64,000 bases of DNA from assembly GCF_965638725.1 (NCBI RefSeq), contig NC_134982.1:57783816-57847815 (forward strand), read 5' to 3'. The notes below the pieces were generated by a model that was given only the letters and a program-made list of their open reading frames with translations, did not search any database and was not told the origin of the DNA. A program made the position numbers and the translations under genes. The first letter of the stretch is position 1. Each line of letters begins with the position of its first letter. Of the stretch, positions 53,301-62,528 are shown one piece after another. The stretch is from Aptenodytes patagonicus. Taxonomy: Eukaryota; Chordata; Aves; Sphenisciformes; Spheniscidae.

Positions 53301-56300
53301 TGTGATGGTTATTCATAGAGAAGTTTTTTCCCTTAAACAAAATGTCATTTTAAACAGTTTGATTATGTTGCAATGCTAGCTAAATAGGCTACACTAAAAT
53401 GATTCTTTTATAAATTTTTGGGATTTGTCAAGATAGAAATAACTTCTCACTGTTTATTTTGTTTTCTTAGAGGAAATTCCTGTAAGCACACTATGAATGC
53501 TTAAACAAGTGAAATTTTTATACACTTTCACTACTGCTATTTTTTTGTTTGTTTATTTGCAGAATCCAGTTGTGTCCAGTTCCAGGTGGTCAGAAATAAA
53601 TGTGCTGATTCTGGCTGGAACAATTGGCCATGTTTTGAGTTTGGGGGCAAGCAGTTTTATAGAAGAGGAACATCAAACCTGGTATTTTCTTATCAATACG
53701 CTTTGTTTGGCACTGTGTCAGGAACTTTGCAGAAATAATTTTCTTCTGAAAGAATATGACCCTCAACATGTGAAACAAAATTTTGATAGTATCGGGGAAG
53801 CCTCTGAGTGCAAGAATATAGACATTCCAGCAGCAGGTAATTCGAAATTGGGCAAGGCCACCTCTTCAGCTGAATTCATACAAGGATCAGATAAGTGGAT
53901 AAGCTTAGCAAGTCCATGGATCATCCTTATTTGCTGTCGGCTGCTTCGATCCTTGAATCAGACAGGTGTCCAGTGGGCTCATCGGCCAGACTTTGGACAT
54001 TGGCTAACAAGGTGGGTATCTGATTTATTGTCATACTTTCTGTCTTATTTAAAAATTAATGTATGTTTCATTTGGTGAAATATGTATACATTTCTGTACA
54101 GCTGCTGTTTAGAAAGTGCTGTAAACATGCAAAGTGGGTAAACAGTGAAGCAACATAAGGAATTTTTCACTGCTATTTCATGCAGGAGTAATTCCTTGTA
54201 TACTATCAATAGTTTATAATCTTTGCCCTGCACCATGACTTATCTAACTAACGCCAATTATACACGATAGGTTTATCAGAGGCAAAAAGTAAATATTTTT
54301 CCATGTGAAAGTCAACAGTGTCTGGTTTGGGAAATTAAAAATTGCTTAATAGAATTAAACCCTTGAAATTAAGACAGAAGGTTCTGCTCAATTCCAAACT
54401 TTATGAAGTTGCAGGAGAAGATGCTGCACATAGAATTCTTCCTTGTCTATCACAGGCATTTAACGTGTGGGTGGAAAACTGAAGGAATTTCTCAAGCGTA
54501 GTATGATAAGAAAGGGAATTTTTTACAACCTGAAGTACATTGGAGAAGGGCTTTTACTTTTTCTAGTATTGTGAAGAACTACAGCCATTATTCAGTGATA
54601 AAAAGTACTTGAAGTACAGAAGACAGTTCAAATATCAACTGGTGGACAGAGAAGCAATACCTTGTGACTGACTAGTCAAGATTTTTGCAGACAGCAGATG
54701 GGGAGGCTGTGCTGTGTAAGATAAAGAGATTTCTTGCCAGTATCTTAAAACATGTGGATGAAATGTCATTCATCATTCGTTAATAGCGACATGAGCAAAT
54801 GAACTAATAGACTTATTAATTATTGGCAGCCTCACAGATAAAATGCTAATTGCTGTGACAGGCATGAGTGCTGAAAGACATGAGTTATGAGGGAATTTAT
54901 CGCATTATAGCAGTTGTTCTATACCAAAGCTTTCGCCATGCATTCCTCCTCCTGAGATGAGGTGAGGGATTGAGGAAGGACTGTCATATTCGCAACATTA
55001 AGTCCACATGCTCCTTCATTATGAGCTAAGGCAGTGTGTGAGCAGGATTAGGTGTGATTTGGTGCAACTGGGAGGATTTTTATAATTAATCCTGAGCATC
55101 TTCCAAAGATCTATTTGCCCAATAACTCCCTGAGCCAGATGCCTTCTTCAGACTGTCCGCCCTTTTCTTTGGAGTGTGCTAGTGCCACAATGCCACGAAA
55201 CAAGGACTTGATATTCTTGCAGCTGAAAAATTGCCTTTGTTTCAGGGATATGCTTTTGCTTGTATAGTCCCCCAGGAACGTTTACTGATACTTGCAAATG
55301 TTACCAGACTTCCAAAAACGGAGTGTGCATGCCTGGACTTAACTTCCAAAGATCCTGTCTTGGTTAATTGTGCTCCCACCTCCAATTTCCTGGTGCTAGG
55401 TATGACTATAGAGCAGCAAAACCTGTTACAGCCTTGGGCTGTGGGGATTCAGGGAGATTGCACAGGTAGAACATAGCCTGCAGCTACAGCAGGTGCTTCT
55501 AGGGCTTAGTGATCTATAACAAAAGCGAGGAAATCCTGTATGCCCATCTCTAACATTATTGCCTGTCAGGAGCTTCCAAGCAACCCAGTCAGGTGAACTA
55601 AGGTTGTTTACACCTGTTCTGGCTTAGTCTTTTTTTTTATTGGGGAGGGAAGGGGAAGAAGGGAGGAAGGAGGCTATTTTTGTGTTTCCTTTTTTTTCTC
55701 CTGTGAATTGGAGTTGGTGTGTTTTGCAGAATTCCTATCCATCTTTGAAAACAACAGAATCACAGGATAGTTGAGGTTGGAGGGAACCTCTGGAAATTAT
55801 TTGGTTCAATTCCCCTGCTCAGAGCAGAGTGATCTGGAACAGATTGCTCAGATCCTTGTCCCGCTGGGTCTTTGATATCTCTAAGCATGGAGACTCCCCA
55901 ACTGTTCTGGGCAACCTGTTTTCTTTTTCCCCAAAAAATTTTCCTTCTGTTTAAACAGAATTTCCTTTATTTCAATTTGTGTCCATTGCCTCTTGTCCTT
56001 TTGCTTGGCACCACTGAGAAGAATATGGCTTCATCTTTCTTAACACCCTCCACCTCCAATCAGGCTGGTAAGATCCATACTGAACCTTCTCTTCTCAAGG
56101 CTAAACAGTCCCAGTGCTTTGAGCTTCTCCTTGTATGACAGATGCTCCAATCCCATCATCATTTTCCTAGTCCTTCACTGCACTTGCTCCAATATGTCCA
56201 TATCTTTCTCTGTACTGGGTAATCCATAACTGGACCCAGGGCTGAACACAGGGGAAGAAACACCTTCCTCAACTTGCTGGTAATGTTTTTCAGAATGCAA

Positions 56301-59300
56301 CCCCAAATGCTGTTGGTCGTCTTTGCTGCAAGGGCACATTGCTGGCTGATGATCAACTCGGTGTCCACCAGCGCTCAGAGCCATCTCTGAAAAGGTGGTC
56401 AGCCCCCAGTCTGTCCTGATGTGTGTAGCTATTTGTTCCAAGGTGCAGGACTTGCCTCTTCCCCTTGTTGAACTTCATAAGGTTCCTGTTGGGCCATTTC
56501 TCCAGTTTGTTGAGGTGCCTCTGAGTGGCAGCAGACCCATTTACTGGATCGACCGCTCCTCCCAGTTCTGTATTGTGTGCAGGCTTGCTAAGGGGGCACT
56601 CTGCTCCATCATCCAGGTCATTAATGAAGATGTTGAACAGTATTGGCCCCAGTGTCAAGCCCTGAGGTTGATCACTAGTGACTAGCCTTCAGGTGGACTT
56701 TGTGCTGCTGACCGTGTGAGCCTGGCAGTTGAGCCAGTTTTCAGTCCACCTCACTGTCTGCTTTCCTAGCCTGGACTGCATCAGATTGCCTGTGAGGATG
56801 TTATGGAAGATGGTGTTAAAAGCCTTGTTAAAGCCAAGATAAACAATGCGGGCTGCTCTCCGCTCTTCCACTGAGCTAGTCATCTCATCACAGAAGTCTG
56901 TCAGGTTGATTAGGTATCACTTCCCCTTCATAAAGCCATCACAACCCTATTATTAAAGCTGTCTACCTCCCCCTTCAGTAAGGCTGAAGTACAGCAGCTA
57001 GATATCAAACCCAAAATTTAAGAATTTTACAGGTGAATTGCTCCCTGTGCTTCCCCACAAAATTATAGCCTCACCTTGGGTATATTTGCTTGGGTCTTGA
57101 AGCAAATAGAAGAGAAAAGGTCCTACAGCTATAGTCTTAGGCTACAACTGATTCTTTGGCTATAATGGTATATTAAAGGGGCTCTTGCCTTACAAGGCAA
57201 GGTACCTGCTGTCTTGCTCCTCCTCTCACTGACCCTGTGTTTTACCAGCACAGCTGTTGCTTTGTCAGTATGGTGAACTAAATCACTGAATAGATGTGGC
57301 TGGAAAAATAAGCCAAGACGGGGTGGGAAACTCTTGGCTTTCAGATGGATCTCTTCCCCCTCTGATTTACCATCTAGCTTCACAGGCAAATGGGCTGGCT
57401 TAGTAACAGGAATGCAGGAAAAAAAGCGTGTGCAAGCCAGCACTGCTGCTACTGAAATTCCTGTAGAAACAAAACATGGAAGTATCTGCATCTTTTGAAG
57501 TGCTGCAGACATAAACAGTTTTTTCTTTCTGCCATTGTCAAGCATTCCTTACAAAAACCCACTTGACTTTCAAATCTAATCAAGAAGGAAGTAATGATTC
57601 ACAAACTCCTACTTTTGGGGGCTTTAAAAAAATTGTGGAACAGTCCAGAATGCCGTGTCATGGCAGGCTAAGGGGATGTGTCATTGGGGCTGCCACAGTT
57701 CTGCCTTCTCCCTTTCATTGGTGTAACTACTTCTGCCATGTTTAGGGAGCAGGCAAAAGAGCCGAACCCTGGCAGCCCTGGCACAGGTTGGCTTGGGCTG
57801 CTGTGGAGCTACATCCTGACTTAAATCAATAGAGCAGTTTTTAGCCTAACAGGAGAATACAATATATGTCACCATGCTGACATATACTTCAGTTGCTTTA
57901 TAGGATTAAAAGATTGCCCAAATAGCAGCATTTGAAGTGCGCAGTTTTTGGACTTGAGTGATGGGATGTAGGTGAGTTCTTGGGTCTGAAACGTTTCACT
58001 GGACAAACTTTGGAAAGGTCGGTCAACGACGCAACTAAATCTTTGCATATCCTGTGGTTTGTAGAGTATCCCTGAATTCCTATTTGGCAAGCATGCTTGC
58101 ATTTTCTTTGGTTAGAGGTTTTAATGTCTTTATTGCTTCTCCTTCACAAGAGAACAGGGTGGCAGAGATGTCTATTTCCCTAGTGTTTTGATCAGGATTG
58201 AGATGATGTGTTTTCCTTATAGCATAAATTAAAAGTTGGTGATAAGCTGAGTTGCATAAAGCACTTATTCCTCTTCCCAAAATGCATTGCTAGCCTGTAA
58301 GGTTGATTGTTATTCTATTTTTAGTACGTGTTTAATTTGCATAGTTATGTCTTAATAGCACATTTTTTTAGTAATAGTAATAAGAAATGAGAACCTTACT
58401 TAGACCATGTGTACCCTTGTTAGTTTGAGTTAAAGCTGCTCAGGCTTTTTCCAGCCAGCCTTCTATTTTGTCTCTAAGATAAACTAATGAACAAACTACC
58501 CTCTTTTTCTTCCCCTGTATTGACCTTTTAGACATCTGTGCTCATGCTCAGACTAATATTTTGCTTATCTGGACAGTGCTTAAGGGGCTCAGCATTTGAG
58601 ACAAAGAGACTGTTGTGCAGGTTTGTGCATGGAAAAACCTAAGCAGCAAAACACAGAAAATCAATCTACCTGTAGTGTGTTGAATTTAGCTGTTAGGGAT
58701 GCATTCAACAGTGCTGAAATAAGGAAAATGTTCTTTGTTCTTTAGAGAGACACTCTGTGAAATCTGCTACAAAGAAAAAAAAAAAGACTGGTGGGAAAAA
58801 GGGCAAAAGAAAATCAGGCAGTAGATGAAGTGGAAGAGAACATGCAATTCCTAAATTTGCCTGGAAGTCAGGTTTTGTTTTTAATTAGTTGATATTCACT
58901 TAGCTTCATTTGGCTGTTAATCTTGGGCAGAGCTGATACTTGAAAGGTACACTTTGAAAGATACTTGAGCTGCTACATGGCTCAGTGTGGAAGGGGTGAA
59001 GCTGTCAATGACAGCATCAGCTTGAAGAGAAGTGACGAGAAGCAGCAGCATGGGAAGGTGATATTATTTTTTTTTAATAACGTACTTAACCATTCCCAAA
59101 TGCCCTTCCCCGCAAAGCTAGCATACCACGTGACTCCTGTGTATTCTGTTGTACATAGTAGAATGAAAGTACACAATGAAAAAAAGGCTTTATCCACATA
59201 AAATATGAATCATGTACGCATCTATAATTCCTTTCACTCTACTTGTATTTGCAGTAGTGAGGTGAGGTCAAAGCAGTGGAAGGAAATGTATTCAATCTTC

Positions 59301-62300
59301 ATTCTGATATCAGAAGTATGAAAGTGTAGACCACAAGCTGTTATAGTAAGAACATATAGCTGAAGCGCTCTCTTTTTCCTTCCCCCCTCCCAAGGTTCTC
59401 TCTCAGGAAATTATTGGTTCTTCACTTTCAATTTTGTGGTTTGGGCAAATGCCACTACATTTCAGCTGAGATCAGAGTAGCACGTTCATGCTTGTATTTC
59501 TGAGTAGAATATCAAAATCATTTAGAACTTTGCTAAATGGCTGGGCTCTGTGTTGAGTAACTACAATCCCCTTTCAAAATACGTGCTAATTTAATATGCA
59601 CGTAGCTGCCTAACTGTAAGAACCTTGGCTGGAAAACTGTGAAACTGTAGGTGATTTATGCTGACCTGACTTCACTTGCTATAAATCCTTTTATTGTTTC
59701 TTCAGCAAACTCTATGAAACACTGGAGTAGGTTTTTTTCAACAAATTTACATGGTTTAACTCCAGCCGGCAACTAAGCACCACACAGCTGCTCGCTCGCT
59801 CCCCCCCAGTGGGATGGGGGAGAGAATCGAAAGGGTAAAAGTGAGAAAACTCGTGGGTTGAGATAAAGACAGTTTCATAGGTAAAGCAAAAGCTGCGCGA
59901 GTAAGCAAAGCAAAACAAGGAATTCATTCACTCCTTCCCATCGGCAGGCAGGTGTTCAGCCATCTCCAGGACAGCAGGGCTCCATCACATGTAACGGTTA
60001 CTTGGGAAGACAAACGCCATCACTCCGAACATCCCCCCCTTCCTTCTTCTTCCCCCAGCTTTATACACTGAGCATGACGTCATATGGTGGGAATATCCCT
60101 TTTGTCCCCTCCCAGCTTCTTGTGCACCCCCAGCCTACTCGCTGGTGGGGTGGTGTGAGAAGCAGAAAAGGCCTTGACTGTGTGTAAGCACTGCTCAGCA
60201 GTAATTAAAACATCCCTGTGTTACCAACACTGTTTCCAGCAGAAATCCAAAACATAGCCCCATACTAGCTATTATGAAGAAAATTAACTCTATCCCAGCC
60301 AAAACCAGCACATTGGTATGAAAAAATCCAAAACTGAAATCACAGAGGACTGTTATCAGAAAACCTGTTGGACACAAGTTGGATATAAACCCCTGTGCTA
60401 GCAGTCAAGAATGCACTATTGGTGACTGATGTGCACGTGACTTTGAACTTGCTGTTCACTGCGCCTCCTCTGCGAATTTTCTTTTGGGTGGGGTTAGAGT
60501 ATGATTTTGAATGTTCACTGTAGGAAATTGCAGCTGTTAGTGAGTGTCTTGCTTGATATAGCACCAGCAATTACTTCTTAAAGGTAGAAATGTTGTTTTA
60601 ATTTTTATGTGTTGCTATGTTAGATTTGCCTGCAGGAGTCTCTTAACAGAAGTGCATTGACTTTTTTAGATAAAGAGACAAAGATGATGATGATGATATG
60701 CTGTTCTTTATCCCTGATTTGTTTTATCTCGCTCTCATACAATGAGCAGCCAAGGAGAATACAGCCTGAAAGCTTTTAAAATTTTCCACAAAGGTTCATT
60801 TGAAAGATGCAGTGGCTACTAAATTATTTCTTTATATGTTGATCGTAAGAGAGAGTGCATGCACTGTCTTCACAGGTTGCTGCAGCAATCCATTCACTGC
60901 TTCTACTGTCTCCTCCTGTAGAGGAAGAACAATAGTGAGGAGAAACGTCAAGGCTACATTTTCTCTCCCATAGTGTTCTAGTTCTTATTCCTCTCACTTT
61001 CCTCTATGGGCCTGCAGAGAGCAGTGCATCTCTTGAGGGTCTTGTTAAGTTGTATGAAGTGCTTGACTGGGTCCTGCAGGGAGGACTAACAGGACGATTT
61101 TTCTGCCCCATATCCTTTCCTCTGTGACTTTCCAAGCACAAAAGCTGAAATAGCTGTTGGTCAAACTCCTGATAAAGCATATACTAGGGAACAGGAAAGT
61201 AAACCTGTTTGGAGTACTATAATTTTGATTAAATCAGAGATAAAACTGGAGTTTCATAAGTGCGATCAGAGTTAATGCAGGTAACAGTCCATGCTCACTG
61301 TCAGTTTGCTGAAGTGAGCGATCTTTTATCATGGCATTTTGGAGTGTGGAAGACAGAAGATGGAGCCCTTGGTTCTCACACTCGACATGATGTTCTTAAC
61401 AGAAGATAAATCTAACAAAATTAGCGGGTTTAGGTCATTTGGGATACTGGGAATATTTGCAGTAGGCAAGGGTTAGCAATACTTGGATTACAGTCGGCTT
61501 TCTGATATTGTATAGCTAGCTATGGTAGGGGTGAGTGCAGATCTTTGCCTTACCCATTACATTTTGCAGTGCTAACTGATATCACTGTAGATTTAAATAC
61601 ATAATGTTGGCAGCATGCTCAATGAAATGCCCTTGATTCTGGCATGAGTGTTACCTGTTTAGGATGTTGGGGAACAAACAAACTGTATCTGTAATCTTTT
61701 TGGCCAGGATACAAATTATGTATCTTTATCTCTCGTATGTATTGATCCAGTACAAGGTGCTGTAGTTGCGTAAGGGAGTCATATTGTGCTAATGTGTTTG
61801 CCTGTGTATGTTTTAAACTATGTAAGTATATTTCTGGTCATTTTGGCTAGGTAATGTTTTATATGTCTAAAATTAAACAAATCAAATACATGTGCAGTTA
61901 TTTAAAAAGGGAGAATAGTTCTAATTCTATAGTGCAAAAATCTTTTCTGCCTTATGCTAGAAAATGAAATGCTGTAGTATAAGCAAAATGCCCTGTTTGA
62001 AAATATATAAATAAGAAAACCCTAGTTTAAAAGCATTACACCCTTTTCCATTATGCAATATGCAGCTCAGTTTTTATATAATTAACAGAATAACTAGCAT
62101 ATGGTGGAACACAACAATTACACTTTTAAACATGCATGCTTGAATAGAAAACCTCATTAATAAAACTGCTTTTCTAAAAATACTAAACTATTTTACCATA
62201 CCTCTTGGAAAGTTCATAACAGATGTCAGTGCAGTGATTAATTTGGAAATACAGTGCTATAGCTAAGGCTCTGTCAAATGTGTTTAGCAGTAATTACAAT

Positions 62301-62528
62301 GGTTTGAAAGGTGTTTTTTGTTTGTTTGTTTCCCAGCTCTGAACATAAATCTGAACTCTCCTTCTTGGCTGCAGTCTCCCTACTTATGATCTTCTTTCTG
62401 GTTCAAAGAAGATGCTCCCTGGTTTCAAAAATTGCTATGGCACTTGGGCTCCTGGGAGTCTACAGTTACCGGGCAGCTATTGGAAATGTCGTATTTCCAT
62501 GGCAACATGACACGAAAGATATTTCAAA
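24334..62528 (+). CDS. PIGG: PIGG, GPI ethanolamine-phosphate transferase 2 (spliced, exons 1-10, 3' end outside the window)
   Basis: Ten exons join in frame with GT-AG borders to give about 752 residues that follow mammalian PIGG closely in order and spacing. PIGG, with its partner PIGF, adds ethanolamine phosphate to the second mannose of GPI precursors in the ER membrane. Visible parts are an N-terminal signal anchor (about 9-30) and a luminal alkaline-phosphatase/sulfatase-type domain with Asp76 in VLIDALRDD, the candidate nucleophile Thr117 in PTVTMPR, YGDDTW (163-168), Asp221 and His225 in GLDHIGH, and GDHGM (268-272). Conserved sequons lie at Asn58 and Asn196. Membrane spans start near residue 432. 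The last exons, encoding roughly a quarter of the protein, are beyond 64000. No stop, frameshift or missing catalytic residue is seen, so the gene appears functional. The CpG-island promoter suggests broad expression. Confidence 0.96.
24494..28097 (+). other. PIGG intron 1
   Basis: 3.6 kb, GT...TTTAG. The first 300 bp belong to the CpG island. The rest is AT-richer with no recognised repeat or exon. Confidence 0.8.
28098..28303 (+). CDS. PIGG: PIGG exon 2 (first metal ligand and nucleophile region)
   Basis: Starts after a TTGTTTAG acceptor in phase 1 and ends AAG|GTAAGT in phase 0. It encodes residues 54-122, including the sequon NWT at 58-60, KVVIVLIDALRDDFVFGSK with metal ligand Asp76, and PPTVTMPRIK with Thr117, the likely catalytic nucleophile by analogy with related phosphotransferases. 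The following in-frame intron sequence is not coding. Confidence 0.95.
28304..29478 (+). other. PIGG intron 2
   Basis: 1.2 kb with consensus donor GTAAGT and acceptor TTTTATGTAG. Nothing else recognised. Confidence 0.85.
29479..29688 (+). CDS. PIGG: PIGG exon 3
   Basis: 70 codons, phase 0 at both ends (ATGTAG|GCT, GAG|GTGAGA). It encodes residues 123-192, including ALMTGS, the NLNSPALL stretch, KRIIFYGDDTWVKLFP and DGTTSFFVSDFTE. All are strongly conserved in PIGG, and the YGDDTW segment is characteristic of the GPI ethanolamine-phosphate transferases PIGG and PIGO. Confidence 0.95.
29689..31191 (+). other. PIGG intron 3
   Basis: 1.5 kb, GTGAGA...TTTCTGAG. No repeat or extra exon recognised. 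Confidence 0.85.
31192..31380 (+). CDS. PIGG: PIGG exon 4 (metal-binding GLDHIGH)
   Basis: 63 codons, phase 0 at both ends. It encodes residues 193-255 with the sequon NVT at 196-198, the conserved DWDLLILHYLGLDHIGH containing ligands Asp221 and His225, GPNSPLVGPKL, and REMDNVLKKI. The acceptor is TTATTTCTGAG and the donor AAG|GTAATA. Confidence 0.95.
31381..32924 (+). other. PIGG intron 4
   Basis: 1.5 kb, AT-rich, with an 8-G run near 32541-32548. No gene or recognised transposon. Confidence 0.8.
32925..33063 (+). CDS. PIGG: PIGG exon 5 (GDHGM motif)
   Basis: Acceptor GTCTCGCAG, donor GTG|GTAAGG, ending in phase 1. It encodes residues 256-301. LLVVCGDHGMSETGSHGG carries the last metal-binding pair, Asp269-His270, and the conserved His278. 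It is followed by EGEVHTPLLFISSAF, as in mammalian PIGG. Confidence 0.94.
33064..35566 (+). other. PIGG intron 5
   Basis: 2.5 kb. It ends in a long T/C-rich polypyrimidine tract (about 35521-35564). Short direct repeats of CCTAATATC occur near 35220-35252. No exon or transposon recognised. Confidence 0.8.
35567..35779 (+). CDS. PIGG: PIGG exon 6
   Basis: Encodes residues 302-372 and is phase 1 at both ends. It contains KLVQQTDLASTLAVGLGLPI, the end of the phosphatase-like fold typical of this family, then NSVGNLILPVV, MREQLRFVHLNGFQLSRLLQ and the junction YEK|D. Donor AAAAAG|GTAAAT. Confidence 0.95.
35780..40441 (+). other. PIGG intron 6
   Basis: 4.7 kb, AT-rich. It contains an AT/GT simple repeat near 36286-36320 and a short direct duplication of TTTCATCTGAG around 37028-37054. 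It ends in a very strong polypyrimidine tract of more than 20 T followed by C-rich sequence and TTAG. No further gene recognised. Confidence 0.8.
36286..36320. repeat. AT/GT microsatellite
   Basis: Mixed CA/TA/TG dinucleotide run inside PIGG intron 6. Simple repeat only. Confidence 0.8.
40442..40659 (+). CDS. PIGG: PIGG exon 7
   Basis: Encodes residues 373-445, phase 1 in and phase 0 out. It runs from DPGYEHFKIAEKSHANWIKLYLEGN to LGKKVLKQYLEALKTLS and then VAQYDMYSMMVGTVIIME, which opens the first membrane span after the luminal domain. The matching PIGG region of mammals has the same order. Donor GAG|GTACAA. Confidence 0.95.
40660..43367 (+). other. PIGG intron 7
   Basis: 2.7 kb. A T-run occurs near 41829-41844. 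No recognised exon or transposon. Confidence 0.8.
43368..43649 (+). CDS. PIGG: PIGG exon 8 (transmembrane)
   Basis: 94 codons, phase 0 at both ends, residues 446-539. A leucine run VLLLLLLSF completes the span begun in exon 7. FSLLFYLMCLILCAVHVIV (about 473-491) and WLTAVGVMMLISALMCGIL (about 506-524) are two further membrane segments. The conserved motif VIVCTSAES lies between them. Acceptor TTTTCTAG, donor AAG|GTGAGA. Confidence 0.93.
44232..44836 (-). mobile_element. Solo LTR, avian ERVL-like family, copy 2
   Basis: A 605-bp element with TGTCATGG...CCAGGACA ends on the plus strand, oriented minus, antisense to PIGG. It is flanked by a perfect 5-bp target duplication, GTTTC (44227-44231 and 44837-44841), which defines both borders and supports an ERVL-type integrase. 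It keeps an intact CRE (TGACGTCA, 44568-44575) and an ATTAAA poly(A) signal (plus-strand TTTAAT, 44380-44385), but the TATA box is altered to a TACATAAA-like form. An AAT-rich microsatellite occupies the same internal place as in copy 1. There is no internal retroviral sequence, so the copy arose by LTR-LTR recombination. Confidence 0.93.
44284..44313. repeat. 30-bp poly(C) run within LTR copy 2
   Basis: Thirty consecutive C replace the short C-tract found at the same LTR position in copies 1 and 3. It is a homopolymer expansion, and the exact length may be affected by sequencing or assembly. Confidence 0.85.
47420..48110 (+). pseudogene. Decayed reverse-transcriptase fossil, possibly DIRS1-like
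   Basis: Ordered reverse-transcriptase motifs can be read on the plus strand across stops and frameshifts. LVSLGHEDAYFHIT (47474-47515) resembles the LVSLDLKDAYFHI block with its first catalytic Asp. YEFKHFLFEL follows an in-frame stop and resembles YxFKVLPFGL. GMSAYMFSGVLPS and a downstream LR resemble GLSSAPxVFSxVL. SDHLLQ resembles the DDHLL part of the YxDD box. A PSQ-VI-FL-like thumb motif lies near 47795-47835, and a GLLG-like stretch lies near 47970. Motif order and rough spacing agree with DIRS-type or Gypsy-type RT. It is clearly non-functional and much older than the CR1 at 9.7 kb. The family assignment is tentative. Confidence 0.55.
51793..52652 (-). mobile_element. Probable solo LTR of a second, older retroviral family (860 bp)
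   Basis: The ends form a 6-bp inverted repeat, TGTAAC...GTTACA. Reading on the minus strand there is a TATA-like GTATAAG (plus 52459-52465), then an ATTAAA poly(A) signal about 70 bp downstream (plus TTTAAT, 52387-52392), then a long region to the 3' end. This is the geometry of a retroviral LTR with a short R and an unusually long U5. The U5 part holds degenerate copies of ACTCTGGxCxCTCC-like units at about 52013, 52104, 52164 and 52275. The flanks (AAGAG and AAGTC) match only weakly as target duplications. No internal genes are present. It is antisense to PIGG. Confidence 0.6.
53563..54011 (+). CDS. PIGG: PIGG exon 9
   Basis: The largest exon here, 449 bp, ending in phase 2 (ACAAG|GTGGGT). 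It encodes residues 540-688. SSRWSEINVLILAGTIGHVLSLGASSFIEEEHQTWYFL forms conserved membrane segments. A hydrophilic stretch of about 60 residues (roughly 595-655) then follows and is poorly conserved relative to mammals. The exon ends with WISLASPWIILICCRLLRSLNQTGVQWAHRPDFGHWLT, again highly conserved. Confidence 0.95.
55752..56950 (-). mobile_element. Old degraded CR1 LINE copy
   Basis: On the plus strand the left edge reads ACAGAATCACAGG then TTGAGGTTGGAGGGAACCTCTGG, the CR1 3' UTR, so the element lies on minus. Decayed RT coding sequence follows. Minus-strand 56353-56658 includes LGPILFNIFINDLDDGAECPLSK, with the following FADD box disrupted to PAHN. 56689-56883 includes a degraded YLGFNKAFNTI block. 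Many substitutions and stops make it older than the 9.7-kb copy. Its right end fades near 56950. Confidence 0.88.
58746..58824 (+). other. Possible cryptic or alternative terminal exon of PIGG
   Basis: A good acceptor (TTCTTTGTTCTTTAG) precedes a stretch that, if joined to exon 9, continues the PIGG frame for 25 more codons to a TAG at 58822. The predicted tail is Lys-rich (KEKKKDWWEKGQKK) because of an A-rich tract. There is no strong downstream AATAAA and I know of no such isoform. Speculative. Confidence 0.12.
59747..60312 (-). mobile_element. Solo LTR, avian ERVL-like family, copy 3
   Basis: About 566 bp, aligning with copies 1 and 2 at both ends (GGTTTAACTCCAGCCGGCAACTAAGCACCA at the left, CCAAAACCAGCACA at the right), oriented minus. 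The middle differs: instead of the AAT-rich tract it has a GC-richer R/U5 segment, so it is a different subfamily or keeps the ancestral form. It retains an intact TATA box (minus TATAAAG, plus 60059-60065) and CRE (TGACGTCA, 60075-60082), while the poly(A) signal is mutated (ATGAAA). The left terminus is mutated and no target duplication is evident. Confidence 0.88.
60059..60082 (-). promoter_or_regulatory. LTR core promoter: CRE and TATA box, antisense to PIGG
   Basis: On the minus strand TGACGTCA (60075-60082) is followed 9 bp later by TATAAAG (60059-60065), a correctly spaced core promoter inside LTR copy 3. Activity is not shown by sequence. Confidence 0.55.
62337..62528 (+). CDS. PIGG: PIGG exon 10 (last exon in the window)
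   Basis: Acceptor TTTCCCAG, phase 2 in and phase 2 out, donor AAA|GTAAGT. It encodes residues 689-752. SSEHKSELSFLAAVSLLMIFFLVQRRCS and a second hydrophobic stretch, IAMALGLLGVYSYRAAIGNVVFPW, are membrane segments. It ends DTKDISK, which in mammals continues directly into the next membrane region. Confidence 0.94.

Larger units (their letters stand above)
43650..53562 (+). other. PIGG intron 8 (repeat-bearing)
   Basis: At 9.9 kb this is the longest intron in the window. It holds the second ERVL-like solo LTR, a decayed reverse-transcriptase fossil and an unrelated LTR of about 860 bp, each listed separately. The remainder (43650-44231, 44837-47400, 48130-51792, 52653-53562) shows no exon or recognised repeat. 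It ends TTTATTTGCAG. Confidence 0.85.
54012..62336 (+). other. PIGG intron 9 (repeat-bearing)
   Basis: 8.3 kb. It contains a degraded CR1 (55.75-56.95 kb), the third ERVL-like LTR (59.75-60.31 kb) and a possible cryptic exon at 58.75 kb, listed separately. The rest (54012-55751, 56951-58745, 58825-59746, 60313-62336) holds nothing I recognise. It ends TTTGTTTCCCAG. Confidence 0.85.

Noticed and set aside
55183..55476. Open frame of about 100 codons on plus beside the old CR1
   Set aside because: No recognised domain. Length is within chance expectation, with no support beyond a possible acceptor.
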